NCBI GenBank assembly: GCA_965613685.1
Contig: OZ277031.1
Span: forward strand, 1,612,001 to 1,676,000
Source of the DNA: Methylotenera oryzisoli_B
GTDB taxonomy: Bacteria; Pseudomonadota; Gammaproteobacteria; Burkholderiales; Methylophilaceae
Direction: 5' to 3'
Length of the DNA stretch: 64,000 bases
The position numbers were made by a program, and so were the translations under genes. The notes beneath the pieces were generated by a model, which saw only the letters and a program-made list of their open reading frames with translations, was not told where the DNA came from and did not search any database. Positions 33,201 to 42,374 of the stretch are shown here, one piece after another (within the stretch, counting starts at the first letter, position 1; every line of letters begins with the position of its first letter).

Positions 33201-34917
33201 CCAATCGCATAGGCGGGTAGTCTACGTCCACCCCTAATAAATTGGGTTTAGGACCGATAAAGGTCACCAAAGACATCACCAACTCTTCACGAATCGGATC
33301 AATAGGCGGGTTGGTCACTTGCGCGAACAACTGTTTGAAATAGTTATAGAGTAATTTTGGTTTAACCGACAACACCGGTAAAGCCGCATCGTTACCCATG
33401 GAACCCGAGCCTTCTTCGCCATTTTCCACCATGGGCTGCATAACGAATTTGATGTCTTCTTGGGTGTAACCAAAGGCCTGTTGGGTATCCAACAAATTGG
33501 CTGCCATGGCTAATTCGGCGTCAACTTTTGGCATGTCGCTTAAGAAGTAACGCGTTTTTTCTAGCCATTGCTTGTAAGGTTTGGCCGTTGCTAAGGCATT
33601 TTTGACTTCAGCATCGCCTATGATGCGACCTTGCTCCATGTCGATTAACAACATTTTGCCTGGCTCTAAGCGCCATTTTTTTACGATTTTTTCTTGCGGG
33701 AAAGTCAGCACGCCCATTTCCGAGGCCATCATCACCAAATCGTCATCGGTCACTAGGTAACGCGCAGGACGCAAACCGTTGCGATCCAAAGTGGCGCCTA
33801 TCATGCGGCCATCGGTGAAGGCGACGGCGGCTGGGCCATCCCATGGCTCCATCAAAGCAGCATGGTATTCGTAAAAAGCACGGCGCTCTTGATCCATCAA
33901 ACTGTTGTTGCTCCAGGCTTCTGGAATCAGCATCATCATGGCATGCGGCAAGGAATAACCGCCGGCCACTAGCAACTCTAAGCAGTTATCAAAACAGGCA
34001 GAATCGGACTGGCCGTCCACGATCAATGGCCACAACTTTTCTAAATCTTCACCTATCACGCTGGACTTCATGGTTTCGTGACGCGCCGCCATCCAATTGA
34101 CGTTACCTTGCACGGTATTGATTTCGCCGTTGTGCGCAATCATGCGGAAAGGGTGCGCTAAATCCCAGGCAGGGAAGGTATTGGTGGAAAAGCGTTGGTG
34201 CACTAAGGCTAAAGCCGACACCAATGTTTCGTCGTTTAAATCTTGGTAATACACGCCCACTTCATTGGCCAGCAACATGCCTTTGTAGACGATGGTACGA
34301 GAGGATAAGGAAGGGATGTAAAAGGTGGCTTTGTCTTGCAAATTAAGCGCACGAACCGCGTGCTCAATGCGCTTACGGATGACAAACAATTTACGCTCAA
34401 ACACCGTTTGATCAGCGTCCGTAGCACCTATGATTAACTGGCGCATAGTCGGTTCAACATCACGTGCTGCTTGGGCTATGTTGCTGTTGTTGACCGGCGT
34501 ATCGCGCCAGCCTAGTAAGTTTTGTTTTTCTTCTGCGACTATCTTGGCGATCAGGCTGACGCAGGCCTGACAGTTTTCCGCTGCTTGCGGTAAGAACACG
34601 TTAGCCACGGCGTATTGGCCAGCTGCTGGCAAAGTAATGCCTAATTTAGCGGCTTCTTTGCGCATGAAGGCATCGGGCATTTGCATGAGCAAACCAGCGC
34701 CATCACCTAATTTTGGATCGTAGCCAGTCGCGCCACGGTGCGTCAGGTTGGTTAATAACTCCAAGCCTTTTTGCACGATATCGTGGGATTTTTTGCCTTT
34801 AATGTGCGCCACAAATCCAACGCCACAAGCATCACGCTCGTTAGTCGGATTGTATAAACCTTGCTGCGCTGGCTTGCCTGAATTGACGTGGATTGCCTTA
34901 CTTAAACCTGATGCCAT
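30277..34917 (-). CDS. gltB: Glutamate synthase (NADPH) large subunit
   Basis: Moves the amide of glutamine to 2-oxoglutarate, giving two glutamates; the main nitrogen entry with GlnA. 1546 residues: glutaminase domain with the catalytic Cys in ERDACGVGFVAH, central domain, FMN-binding synthase domain (SVKLVAETGVGTVAAGVAKA, HDGGTGASP), 3Fe-4S cluster MMRKCHLNTCPVGVAT, and C-terminal GXGXG beta-helix (GGTVVVLGVTGQNFAAGMSGG). Typical length. Confidence 0.99.
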   Translation of the reverse strand: MASGLSKAIHVNSGKPAQQGLYNPTNERDACGVGFVAHIKGKKSHDIVQKGLELLTNLTHRGATGYDPKLGDGAGLLMQMPDAFMRKEAAKLGITLPAAGQYAVANVFLPQAAENCQACVSLIAKIVAEEKQNLLGWRDTPVNNSNIAQAARDVEPTMRQLIIGATDADQTVFERKLFVIRKRIEHAVRALNLQDKATFYIPSLSSRTIVYKGMLLANEVGVYYQDLNDETLVSALALVHQRFSTNTFPAWDLAHPFRMIAHNGEINTVQGNVNWMAARHETMKSSVIGEDLEKLWPLIVDGQSDSACFDNCLELLVAGGYSLPHAMMMLIPEAWSNNSLMDQERRAFYEYHAALMEPWDGPAAVAFTDGRMIGATLDRNGLRPARYLVTDDDLVMMASEMGVLTFPQEKIVKKWRLEPGKMLLIDMEQGRIIGDAEVKNALATAKPYKQWLEKTRYFLSDMPKVDAELAMAANLLDTQQAFGYTQEDIKFVMQPMVENGEEGSGSMGNDAALPVLSVKPKLLYNYFKQLFAQVTNPPIDPIREELVMSLVTFIGPKPNLLGVDVDYPPMRLEAAQPVLTLDELAQLKAIATFTQNQYKSIVLDITYPLSQGKAGMAKAVAAITSAAEKAVQDGFNILILSDRGVSADRMAIPALLACSATHEHLVKTGLRTSAGLVVDTGSAREVHHFALLAGYGAEAVCPWLAFETIKHMDVKDSHEAAKKFVKAVGKGLYKVMSKMGISTYQSYCGAQIFEAIGLNSAFVNQYFTGTTTNIEGIGLAQVAEEAERLHTAAFGDDPVLAKHLDAGGEYAFRVRGEEHMWTPDSIAKLQHATRTNSADTYKEYAQLINDQTRRHMTLRGLFEIKSVGAAIPLDKVEPAKEIVKRFATGAMSLGSISTEAHATLAIAMNRIGGKSNTGEGGEDAKRFIPVASATTMANVIGSDRIVKDIALQAGDSMRSSIKQVASGRFGVTAEYLASADQIQIKMAQGAKPGEGGQLPGHKVSEYIAKLRFSVPGVGLISPPPHHDIYSIEDLAQLIHDLKNANPKASISVKLVAETGVGTVAAGVAKAKSDHIVIAGHDGGTGASPISSVKHAGGPWEIGLAETQQTLVLNQLRGRVILQVDGQIKTGRDVVIGALLGADEFGFATAPLVVEGCIMMRKCHLNTCPVGVATQDPELRKRFTGQPEHVVNYFFFVAEEVRELMASIGVAKFDDLIGRADLLDMQAGIEHWKINGLDFSKVFHLPVMPADVSRKHNDVQDHGLIHALDNKLVAMAKPALEDGKKVVLDVAISNTNRTVGTMLSNQIATRFGHAGLPDDSIHINFNGTSGQSFAAFLAKGITFELSGEGNDYVGKGLCGGRIIIKPPFAFGGLAHENIIVGNTVMYGATTGESYFRGVAGERFCVRNSGATAVVEGVGNHGCEYMTGGTVVVLGVTGQNFAAGMSGGVAYVYDEDGLFAKRCNMSMVALEKVEAADAAVGKVQHLNQPDEVTLKTLIEKHANYTGSLRAQALLADWAASRSKFVKVMPIEYKRALTELAAATAKQAA

Positions 34918-35055
34918 ATTATCTAATCACAAAACATTTAGAGGAACCCTAAAGTTTACCGTTAAATGCCTATCTGTTCAATAAGATACCGCTTAAAGTT
35001 ACAGAATAATTAAGCTGGCCGCCTTTAAATAAGCCAAACATTGCATGGCCGACAG

Positions 35056-36336
35056 CTAAAGTGATGCAAAGGCTTTTCTAGCGGCCGCTAAAGTAAGCGC
35101 GATGTCTTCGTCGGTGTGCGCGGCCGAAACAAAGCCGGCTTCAAAAGCCGACGGCCCTAGGTAGACGCCGCTGTCTAACATACTGTGGAAAAAGCGGTTG
35201 AAGTGCTCTTTGTTGGATTGCATGATTTCATGGTAACTGCTGGGGCAGTGCTGACTAAAATACAAACCAAACATGCCACCGACATTTTGCGCATTAAAAA
35301 TCACGCCAGCCTCAGCGGCCGCGGCTTTTAAGCCCTCCACTAATTTTGCCGTTTGGGCGGCCAATTTGCTGTGGAAGTTAGGCGCTTGTATGAGTTGCAA
35401 GGTTTTTAAACCAGCGGTAACGGCAATCGGATTGCCAGACAAGGTCCCCGCCTGATAGACCTTGCCCACCGGCGCCAAGCATTGCATGATGTCTTTACGG
35501 CCACCAAATGCCCCAACCGGTAAACCGCCACCGATCACCTTACCTAAAGTGGTCATGTCTGGCTTGATGTTGTAAAGCGCTTGTGCCCCACCCAAATGCA
35601 CCCTAAAACCGGTCATCACTTCATCAAAAATCAACACGGCACCGTGCTTAGTGCAAAGCTCCCTAAGCGTTTGTAAAAAGGCTTGGTGCGGCACTATCAA
35701 ATTCATGTTGCCCACCACGGGCTCAATAATGACGCAGGCAATTTCATCGCCCACTTGCGCAAACAAATCTTCCAATGCCTGACTGTTGTTGTACTCTAAA
35801 GTCAAAGTATGCGCCGCGACACTGGCTGGCACGCCACCCGAATCGGGCTCGCCAAAGGTCAGCAAACCGGAACCGGCTTTCACCAGCAATCCATCAGAAT
35901 GGCCGTGGTAACAACCCTCGAATTTAACGATCTTGTCCCGGCCAGTAAACCCGCGTGCGGTTCGTATCGCACTCATGGTCGCCTCGGTGCCACTGCTATT
36001 TAGGCGCACCTGCTCCATGCTGGGCATTAATTTATTAATTAACTGGGCCATCTCCAGCTCTAAACCGGTTGGCGCACCAAACGACAAGCTGTTTTCGGCG
36101 GCAGCCTGCACGGCTTGGATCACTTCAGGATGCGCATGACCGACTATCATCGGGCCCCAGGAATTGATGTAATCGATGTACTCTTTACCGTCCACGTCCC
36201 ACAATCTAGAGCCCAAGCCTTTTTTAAAGAAAACCGGCGTGCCGCCTACGCTGCGAAAAGCCCGGACCGGCGAATTCACCCCACCCGGAATCAGCCGTTG
36301 GGATTGTTCAAATAAGGTTTGGTTAGTGGATGTCAT
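35056..36336 (-). CDS. hemL: Glutamate-1-semialdehyde 2,1-aminomutase
   Basis: PLP enzyme that makes 5-aminolevulinate in the C5 haem pathway. 426 residues; PLP lysine in TTLGKVIGGGLPVGAFGG, plus PGGVNSPVRAF, NSSGTEATMSAIRTARG and IFDEVMTGFRV. Starts 9 bp after thiE, so thiD-thiE-hemL form an operon, the common betaproteobacterial order. Confidence 0.98.
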   Translation of the reverse strand: MTSTNQTLFEQSQRLIPGGVNSPVRAFRSVGGTPVFFKKGLGSRLWDVDGKEYIDYINSWGPMIVGHAHPEVIQAVQAAAENSLSFGAPTGLELEMAQLINKLMPSMEQVRLNSSGTEATMSAIRTARGFTGRDKIVKFEGCYHGHSDGLLVKAGSGLLTFGEPDSGGVPASVAAHTLTLEYNNSQALEDLFAQVGDEIACVIIEPVVGNMNLIVPHQAFLQTLRELCTKHGAVLIFDEVMTGFRVHLGGAQALYNIKPDMTTLGKVIGGGLPVGAFGGRKDIMQCLAPVGKVYQAGTLSGNPIAVTAGLKTLQLIQAPNFHSKLAAQTAKLVEGLKAAAAEAGVIFNAQNVGGMFGLYFSQHCPSSYHEIMQSNKEHFNRFFHSMLDSGVYLGPSAFEAGFVSAAHTDEDIALTLAAARKAFASL

Positions 36337-36345
36337 GGTTGAGCC

Positions 36346-36966
36346 TTACGCTTGGTTGCTAAATAATTGAGTGAATTTTTGTGCGCTTAATTTTACGTCA
36401 TCTGCATTAAAAATGGCATGGATTACCGCTACCGAACTGGCTCCCGCGGCTATCGCCTGCCCTGCGTTAGCCAAGTTAATGCCGCCTATGGCGACAACTG
36501 GAATGCTTAACTGCGCCTTAGCCAATTCAAACAAACTTAAATCGGCAACCGGCGCATTGGGTTTGGTGCTGGAGGCAAAACAAGCCCCAAAAGCCACGTA
36601 ATCCACCCCGGCCTTGGCCGCAGCCAAAGCCAAATCCCATCGGTTGTAGCAGGAGGCGCCGAGTAATTTACCTTTACCTATTTTGCTGCGAATTTCCGCT
36701 AAATTGCCGTCATCGGCGCCTATGTGCACGCCATCTGCATCTAAAGTTAAGCAGAGCTTTACCGAATCATTGATAATAAAAGGCACCCTATACTGCCGAC
36801 ACAAAGGCAAAATGGCCCGCGCCTGCTGCGTTTGCAATGGGTAATCGGCTAGTTTATTTCGGTATTGCAAGACGCTGATGCCGCCTTGCAAGGCCAAAGC
36901 CACTTTTGTCAGCAATAGCTCGGTATTGGTTTCATCCGGCGTAATGGCATACAAGCCTTTTATCAT
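36346..36966 (-). CDS. thiE: Thiamine-phosphate synthase
   Basis: Joins HMP-PP and thiazole phosphate to thiamine phosphate. 206 residues with a TIM-barrel fold: GLYAITPDE, VLQYRNK (in place of QLR.K), PFIINDSVKLCLTLDADGVH, and IGGINLANAGQAIAAGASSVAVI. Between thiD (15 bp) and hemL (9 bp). Confidence 0.96.
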   Translation of the reverse strand: MIKGLYAITPDETNTELLLTKVALALQGGISVLQYRNKLADYPLQTQQARAILPLCRQYRVPFIINDSVKLCLTLDADGVHIGADDGNLAEIRSKIGKGKLLGASCYNRWDLALAAAKAGVDYVAFGACFASSTKPNAPVADLSLFELAKAQLSIPVVAIGGINLANAGQAIAAGASSVAVIHAIFNADDVKLSAQKFTQLFSNQA

Positions 36967-36981
36967 GAGAGGCGCGCTGTT

Positions 36982-37842
36982 TTAATGGCTTTTACTGGAG
37001 GCTTCGCCGCTGTTAACCACGGCATCTTCTTCATCGCGCGCCCAAAACATGCGATCGGGTATGAACTGGCCCATGCCTGGCCTAAAACCGTGTTTTAGGG
37101 TTTGCCAAGTAAATTCTTGCGCCTCGGCAACGGCGTCTTCCATGCTTAAGCCGTGCGCCATGCAGGCGGCAATGGCGCTGGTCATGGTGCAACCCGAGCC
37201 ATGGTAATTACCAGGCAAGCGCTCCCATTTATAGGCTTTAATCAATTTGTTGTCACCGTACAAGGTGTTGGTCACCTCTAGCGTGCGCTCGTGGGTGCCG
37301 GTGATTAACACGTACTCACTGCCCATGGCTAAAAGCCGCGCGGCACTTTCATCCAGCGAGGTCAACGCCACCTCATCGCTGTCGTCAGCAAAAGCAAAAC
37401 GGCGAGCTTCCAAACTATTTGGGGTAATCAAGGTGGCTTGCGGAAAGAGCAGCTCTATCATGGCGTCCATCATGTCATCGTTGCTTAAATCGTCACCGCG
37501 ACCCGAGCTTAAAATGGGGTCGATTAACAAAGGCACATCGGGATAGTCGGCCATGATTTCGGCTATCACGGCGACGTTTTCAACTGAGCCCAATATGCCT
37601 AACTTAAACGCCGATACTTGCACGTCTTCTAGGATAGCTCGCGCCTGATCGTTGACCCAATCGGCATCCATGGCCAACACGCTGTCTACACCGCGGGTGT
37701 CTTGCACAGTAATGGCCGTGACCACCGACAAGGGGTGGCAACCTATGCTGGCAAAAGTTAGGATGTCCGCCTGCAAGCCTGCCCCGCCACTTGGGTCGGT
37801 GCCGGCAAAGGTGAGTACTGATGGTGGTGCTTGGTTGGCCAT
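36982..37842 (-). CDS. thiD: Hydroxymethylpyrimidine/phosphomethylpyrimidine kinase
   Basis: Phosphorylates HMP and HMP-P for thiamine synthesis. 286 residues of ribokinase fold: FAGTDPSGGAGLQADI, AITVQDTRGV, ITGTHE and the anion hole GSGCTMTSAIAACMA. The C-terminus (about 25 residues, WARDEEDAVVNSGEAS) extends beyond the E. coli enzyme. First gene of thiD-thiE-hemL. No TPP riboswitch was found upstream; tRNA-Gly lies 26 bp away. Confidence 0.96.
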   Translation of the reverse strand: MANQAPPSVLTFAGTDPSGGAGLQADILTFASIGCHPLSVVTAITVQDTRGVDSVLAMDADWVNDQARAILEDVQVSAFKLGILGSVENVAVIAEIMADYPDVPLLIDPILSSGRGDDLSNDDMMDAMIELLFPQATLITPNSLEARRFAFADDSDEVALTSLDESAARLLAMGSEYVLITGTHERTLEVTNTLYGDNKLIKAYKWERLPGNYHGSGCTMTSAIAACMAHGLSMEDAVAEAQEFTWQTLKHGFRPGMGQFIPDRMFWARDEEDAVVNSGEASSKSH

Positions 37843-37868
37843 ATAGTCGTAAGCTTTTAATTAGTCGA

Positions 37869-37942
37869 TGGAGCGGGCGATGGGAATCGAACCCACGGCA
37901 CTAGCTTGGGAAGCTAGGGTATTACCATTATACGACGCCCGC
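37869..37942 (-). tRNA. tRNA-Gly (TCC)
   Basis: Acceptor GCGGGCG/CGCCCGC, anticodon stem CTAGC/GCTAG with loop TTCCCAA (TCC), T arm GTGGG/CCCAT-type, encoded CCA. It is the tRNA next to the AT-rich nuclease-helicase gene. Confidence 0.95.
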
Positions 37943-38037
37943 CTAATGCGTCATTTTACTGCATTTTGCTTGGACGCTGTGCGAGGTGGTTTTTAATTAC
38001 ATTGTCTTTAGATGCCACTAAAAATATTTAGTAGTTT

Positions 38038-40006
38038 TCAAATCTCATTAAGTCCAAGTGACCGCAAATATTTGAATGTCTCATCATAAAAATGAGGCTG
38101 CCTTGTTTCATCTTGGCTACTTCCATATGGAACAAATATCACCATTCCTTGACGAGCCCTAGTCAACAAAACTCGGTATGCATTTTTTAAATATCGCTTT
38201 GAGTCCTCGTCATTTACTGTTTGCCACTTAGCTCCTCTAAAAGATCGAAGCAACCACTCTTCCCCGTTATGCCTGAGATCAGCATCCCATGCAACGCAAG
38301 TCCAATCGAGTTCTAATCCCTGTATGTCAAATTCGGTAGCCACGTCCTCTAAGAAATAAGATGATCGTATGTCATTAGACTCATTAAGAAACCAGTTAAT
38401 CGGGTCAATTGAATTTTTTACGTTAATAGCAAATGGCTTTAAACGAATCGCACCAGACGATGCAATTAATCCATAACGTTCAGAGCCTCGGGCCTGCGAC
38501 CGTATCCATTTTTTTGCACTCTCGATATCCCTTGTAATACATATTGGAAAAGTGTTCTCAATAACTGAATATAACGCTTTAGCTTTTTCAGAATCACAAT
38601 CTAAAAGCGCCTTTACAAAAGCAGCTACTTTTTCAGACCTAAAAGATCGAACAGAGACAGATAAATGAAGGTCTTGATGCAAGCATACTTTTGATGAACT
38701 ATTTAGGTCATATAAAGCTTTGCCCTGCGTGTATTCATAATCTGTTAACTTATTCGAAATATGAATATTCCAGCTTGGGAATGATCGTTTAAGAGATGCA
38801 AACCATTCTTGCAAGCCAGCTTCACCAGTATTGATTTCCTGCCCCCCCACCTATTAAACAAATAATGGTTGCCCAATCTAAATGGCGATCCATAACACTT
38901 ATTAGAAATTCAGGCTCGGATTGGTTAAAATTGCTTTTGCCTTTTTTTGTTTTCATAAAAGAGGCTGTTTGCTTTAACGTCCAAGCTCGTTGCGCTTCAT
39001 CAAAAACCACAACTCTTTCAATGGGCGCCTTAGCGTTTTCTAGCGCATCGTCACGAAAATGATGAATATTTTGAATGAATGCTTTAGCTTTTGAAATTGT
39101 GCTGCTTTTCTTTTTCTTTTCACCTTTATCTTTAGCAGTTTCTACCTCATTTCTTGCTAAAGCTTCTCTAAGCACATCAACTAAAGGCCCATTGCCTGAG
39201 AGAAATACAGCATGCTCAGAGTCATCCTCGTTATGCCATGAATTGGCTAAATTAAGACCAGCAAGGGTTTTGCCCGCTCCAGGCACCCCAGTTAAAAAGC
39301 AAATTGCTTTCTTGTTATTTTTCTTACAATCTTCAATTATTGAAGAAATAGCTTTTGCTGTTCTTGAAAGGTTGATTGCCCCCGCGTCTGACCTTGAAAT
39401 CTCCTCGACATTGTGCCCCTGATACAAGGCTTGAGCCGCCTCAATGATTGTTGGTGTTGGTTTATAAATTGAATCTAGCCAAACATCTGCATTTATTGGA
39501 TCCTCTGTTACTTGATAGTTAGCCAAAGAAATTATTTTGGAAAGTGTTTTGCCATTAGTAAATATTGTTTTAGCTAATCCATCCTGATAAAAATCTATAA
39601 CAGGTATTTGATCTTCGGCTTCAGTACAAATAAGAATAGGAACAATTTTTTTGTTGTGGCTTTGTTCATGAAAGTTTTTGAGATCAAGAGCGTAATCCGT
39701 TACTTGTGTAACTGCATGGTTTTCATAGGCATTAGCACCAACCTTAAACTCAATTGCAAATACAACACTTTTCGAAATAACTACACAATCGATGCGCTTA
39801 CCCATGCGCGGAATACTGTATTCAAAAATTATTTCACCTGATATTTCTCTTAGCCAGCCCTTGAGTAGGTTAATCTGAATAATCCACGAATTTTTTTGCT
39901 GCTCTTCAAGCGAAAATTCATGGTTAGAAGTTAATTCTCCTAAAATAGATTTCGGTGATTCATCCAAAAAGTCAGATATTATTTTTCTGTAGTAATAACG
40001 ACTCAT
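38038..40006 (-). pseudogene. Frameshifted PD-(D/E)XK nuclease-SF1 helicase (DUF2075) gene
   Basis: Two overlapping frames (40006-38822 and 38850-38038) together make one protein of about 655 residues. N-terminus: nuclease-like RIDCVV (Asp73) and FAIEFKVG (Glu86, Lys88). Middle: Walker A GVPGAGKT (240-247), Walker B VVFDEAQRAW. The join is at the helicase motif III segment CLIGGG-QEINTGEAG: the first half continues GGGAGNQYW, the second has GGQEINTG. One extra G in a G7 run causes the shift. C-terminus: TRARQGMVIFVP, motif VI. Such nuclease-helicases are typical of phage-defence genes. AT-rich against its neighbours and beside tRNA-Gly, so probably acquired. Either broken, phase-variable, or an assembly error. 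Confidence 0.85.
38842..38848 (-). other. Homopolymer (G7 on coding strand) at the frameshift point
   Basis: Seven C on the plus strand. Removing one base restores GGGQEINTG in frame, the expected motif. Tracts like this are hot spots for slippage and for sequencing error. Confidence 0.9.
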
Positions 40007-40050
40007 CCTAATTATGTCCTTTGCTACTTTATATGATGAAAATACGGCAC

Positions 40051-42249
40051 TTAGAATTCCAGCGGATTGACGTCCACCGACCAGCGCACTTTTGCCGACA
40101 AAGGCTGCGCCCTCAAGCTGAGCAATAATTGTTTAAGCAGGCGCTGCAAAGCCGGACGGCTTGCCGATTGCATCAGCATGTGGGCGCGCTCCATGCCTTT
40201 TAAGCGTTCCATTTGTGGGCGCACTGGATCGTAAATTAACACCTCATTACTCAGGCTGCGCGCCTGTTCAAAAGCGCCGTGCAAAAATTTTTGCACCAAG
40301 GCGAAATCGTTGGCTTCGGCGCGCAATAAAGCCGTGAACACAAAAGGGGGGAACTGCACCTGCTCCCGCTCTGATAACAAGGCGTTGGCGTAACTGGCGT
40401 AATCTTGACGGCGCAATGCGTTAAATAATTCATGCTCGGGAAACTGCGTTTGTATCATCACCTGTCCAGCGATGGCCGCCCGGCCAGCGCGGCCCGCCAC
40501 TTGCATGAGTTGCGCGAACAAGCGTTCACTGGCGCGAAAATCCGGACTGTGCAGCGCGCTGTCGGTATCGATGACACCGACCAAGGTTAAATTTGGAAAA
40601 TCGTGGCCCTTGGCCAGCATTTGCGTGCCGACCAATATGTCTATTTCTTGATTGTGCACTTGCTCTAAAATGTCCAGCAACGCCTCTTTGCGACTCACGC
40701 TGTCTCTATCCACTCGTGCGATGCGTGCGCCAGGTAATATTTGTTGCAAGCTTTGTTCCAGACGCTGGGTACCGTGGCCGGTAGGATGCAAATCGGCATT
40801 GCCACAACTGGGGCATTGTGGCGGTATTTTTTGCTCGTGGCCGCAGTGATGGCAGCGCAGTTTTCTTTGGCCTAAGTGCACCACCAATCGGCTGCTGCAT
40901 CGCAAACAGGACGCAATCCAATGGCAAGCCGAGCACAATAAAACCGGCGAATAACCCCGCCGATTAATAAACAACAAGCTTTGCTCTTTACGCGCCAAGC
41001 GTAACTTTAGTGAAGCAATCAATTGTGGGCTTAAGCCTTGCTGCAGGTGCACTTTCGTGGTGTCTATGCAATCGATTTGCGGTAATTTTGCTGCCGTCAC
41101 AGCGCGCTGATTTAAACTCAGCAAACGGTATTTACCGGTTTGAGCATTGTGCCAAGTTTCCAATGCGGGCGTGGCCGATCCCAACACCACCGGAATGTTC
41201 AAGCGTTTAGCCCGCATCAGCGCCACATCCCGCGCGTGATAGCGCATGCTGTCTTGCTGTTTGTAAGAGCTGTCGTGCTCCTCGTCGATAATAATCAGCT
41301 TTAATTTAGGCATGGGCGTAAAAATGGATAAACGCGTACCAATCACGATTTTTGCTCCCCCCGCTTGGGCCAACTGCCAATGATGTAAGCGCTCGCCCTC
41401 GCTTAAATGGCTGTGCAAACTGACCAAGGGGAAATGCGCAAAGCGGCTTCTAAAGCGCGCTTCCAATTGTGGGGTTAAATTGATCTCGGGCACCAAGACC
41501 AAGACTTGTGCGTCGTCCTGATCTAACACTTGCTGCATCAAGCGCATGTAGACTTCGGTTTTACCGCTACCGGTAATGCCATGCAGCAACCAAGCTTGAA
41601 ATTGCTGGGCGTCTTGCATGATGCTGGACAAAGCTAGAGATTGCTCGTCGTTTAATGCTGGGGCCGCCGGCTGCGCCATACCTAAGGTTTTAACTAAGGC
41701 GGCCACTTGCTCGCTCTGTGCCCAACCCTCTTCCACTAGTTGCTTGGCCACTTTACGTGCGCTGCTGGAAATGGCATCCAACTCCGATTCCGTCAGCCCC
41801 TGTTGGGTTTGCAATGCCACTAGCACGCGTCGCAAAAGGGTTTGCCTGGCCGGCAACTGCGCCACATCGACTTGACTGCCGACAGGCGTTATTAAGTAGC
41901 GGTATTGTTTACGCGATACCGCTGGTGCTATTTGCCGCATACGGGCAGGCAAACAAGACAGCAAGGCTTGGCCGTAAGGGTAGTGGTAATAGTCGGCGCT
42001 GAATTTTAATAAGCTTAAGGCTTCGCTATCCAAGGCCGGCTCGTCATTAAACACTCGCGTCACGGCCTTGAGTTTATCTAAGGCAAACTCAGACTCATTG
42101 GCCATGCCAACGACGATGCCAATTTGGCTGCGTCGACCAAACGGCACCAGCACACGCTGGCCTATTTGCACGGCTTCGCCATTGCTTAAATAATCGAAAA
42201 GTCGATCAAGCGGCAAATCTAAGGCAATTTTTAATATGGCTTTTGGCAA
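40051..42249 (-). CDS. priA: Primosomal protein N' (replication restart helicase PriA)
   Basis: Restarts stalled replication forks by loading DnaB. 732 residues: N-terminal fork-binding domain (VLVPFGRRSQIGIV), Walker A LLHGITGSGKTEVY, DEEH helicase motif IIDEEHDSSYKQ, eight-Cys zinc-binding region (CSACHWIASCLRCS ... CHHCGHEQKIPPQCPSCG), motif V/VI near VGTQMLAKGHDFPNL and QVAGRAGRA. Divergent from argS. Confidence 0.98.
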   Translation of the reverse strand: MPKAILKIALDLPLDRLFDYLSNGEAVQIGQRVLVPFGRRSQIGIVVGMANESEFALDKLKAVTRVFNDEPALDSEALSLLKFSADYYHYPYGQALLSCLPARMRQIAPAVSRKQYRYLITPVGSQVDVAQLPARQTLLRRVLVALQTQQGLTESELDAISSSARKVAKQLVEEGWAQSEQVAALVKTLGMAQPAAPALNDEQSLALSSIMQDAQQFQAWLLHGITGSGKTEVYMRLMQQVLDQDDAQVLVLVPEINLTPQLEARFRSRFAHFPLVSLHSHLSEGERLHHWQLAQAGGAKIVIGTRLSIFTPMPKLKLIIIDEEHDSSYKQQDSMRYHARDVALMRAKRLNIPVVLGSATPALETWHNAQTGKYRLLSLNQRAVTAAKLPQIDCIDTTKVHLQQGLSPQLIASLKLRLARKEQSLLFINRRGYSPVLLCSACHWIASCLRCSSRLVVHLGQRKLRCHHCGHEQKIPPQCPSCGNADLHPTGHGTQRLEQSLQQILPGARIARVDRDSVSRKEALLDILEQVHNQEIDILVGTQMLAKGHDFPNLTLVGVIDTDSALHSPDFRASERLFAQLMQVAGRAGRAAIAGQVMIQTQFPEHELFNALRRQDYASYANALLSEREQVQFPPFVFTALLRAEANDFALVQKFLHGAFEQARSLSNEVLIYDPVRPQMERLKGMERAHMLMQSASRPALQRLLKQLLLSLRAQPLSAKVRWSVDVNPLEF

Positions 42250-42374
42250 TTTATATTCTGGATGATTAATCAGTGGCTAGGCAATTCTTAGCTTATTCAA
42301 GACACATGATAAAAACACGCGGCTAGTAGGTTAAAATAATGTTCTTAGATTATTAACGTTAAGACCATATTAGT

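Noticed and set aside
38822..38850. Programmed ribosomal frameshift in the nuclease-helicase gene.
   Set aside because: There is no slippery heptamer with downstream structure that I can support; a tract-length change is simpler. Not excluded.
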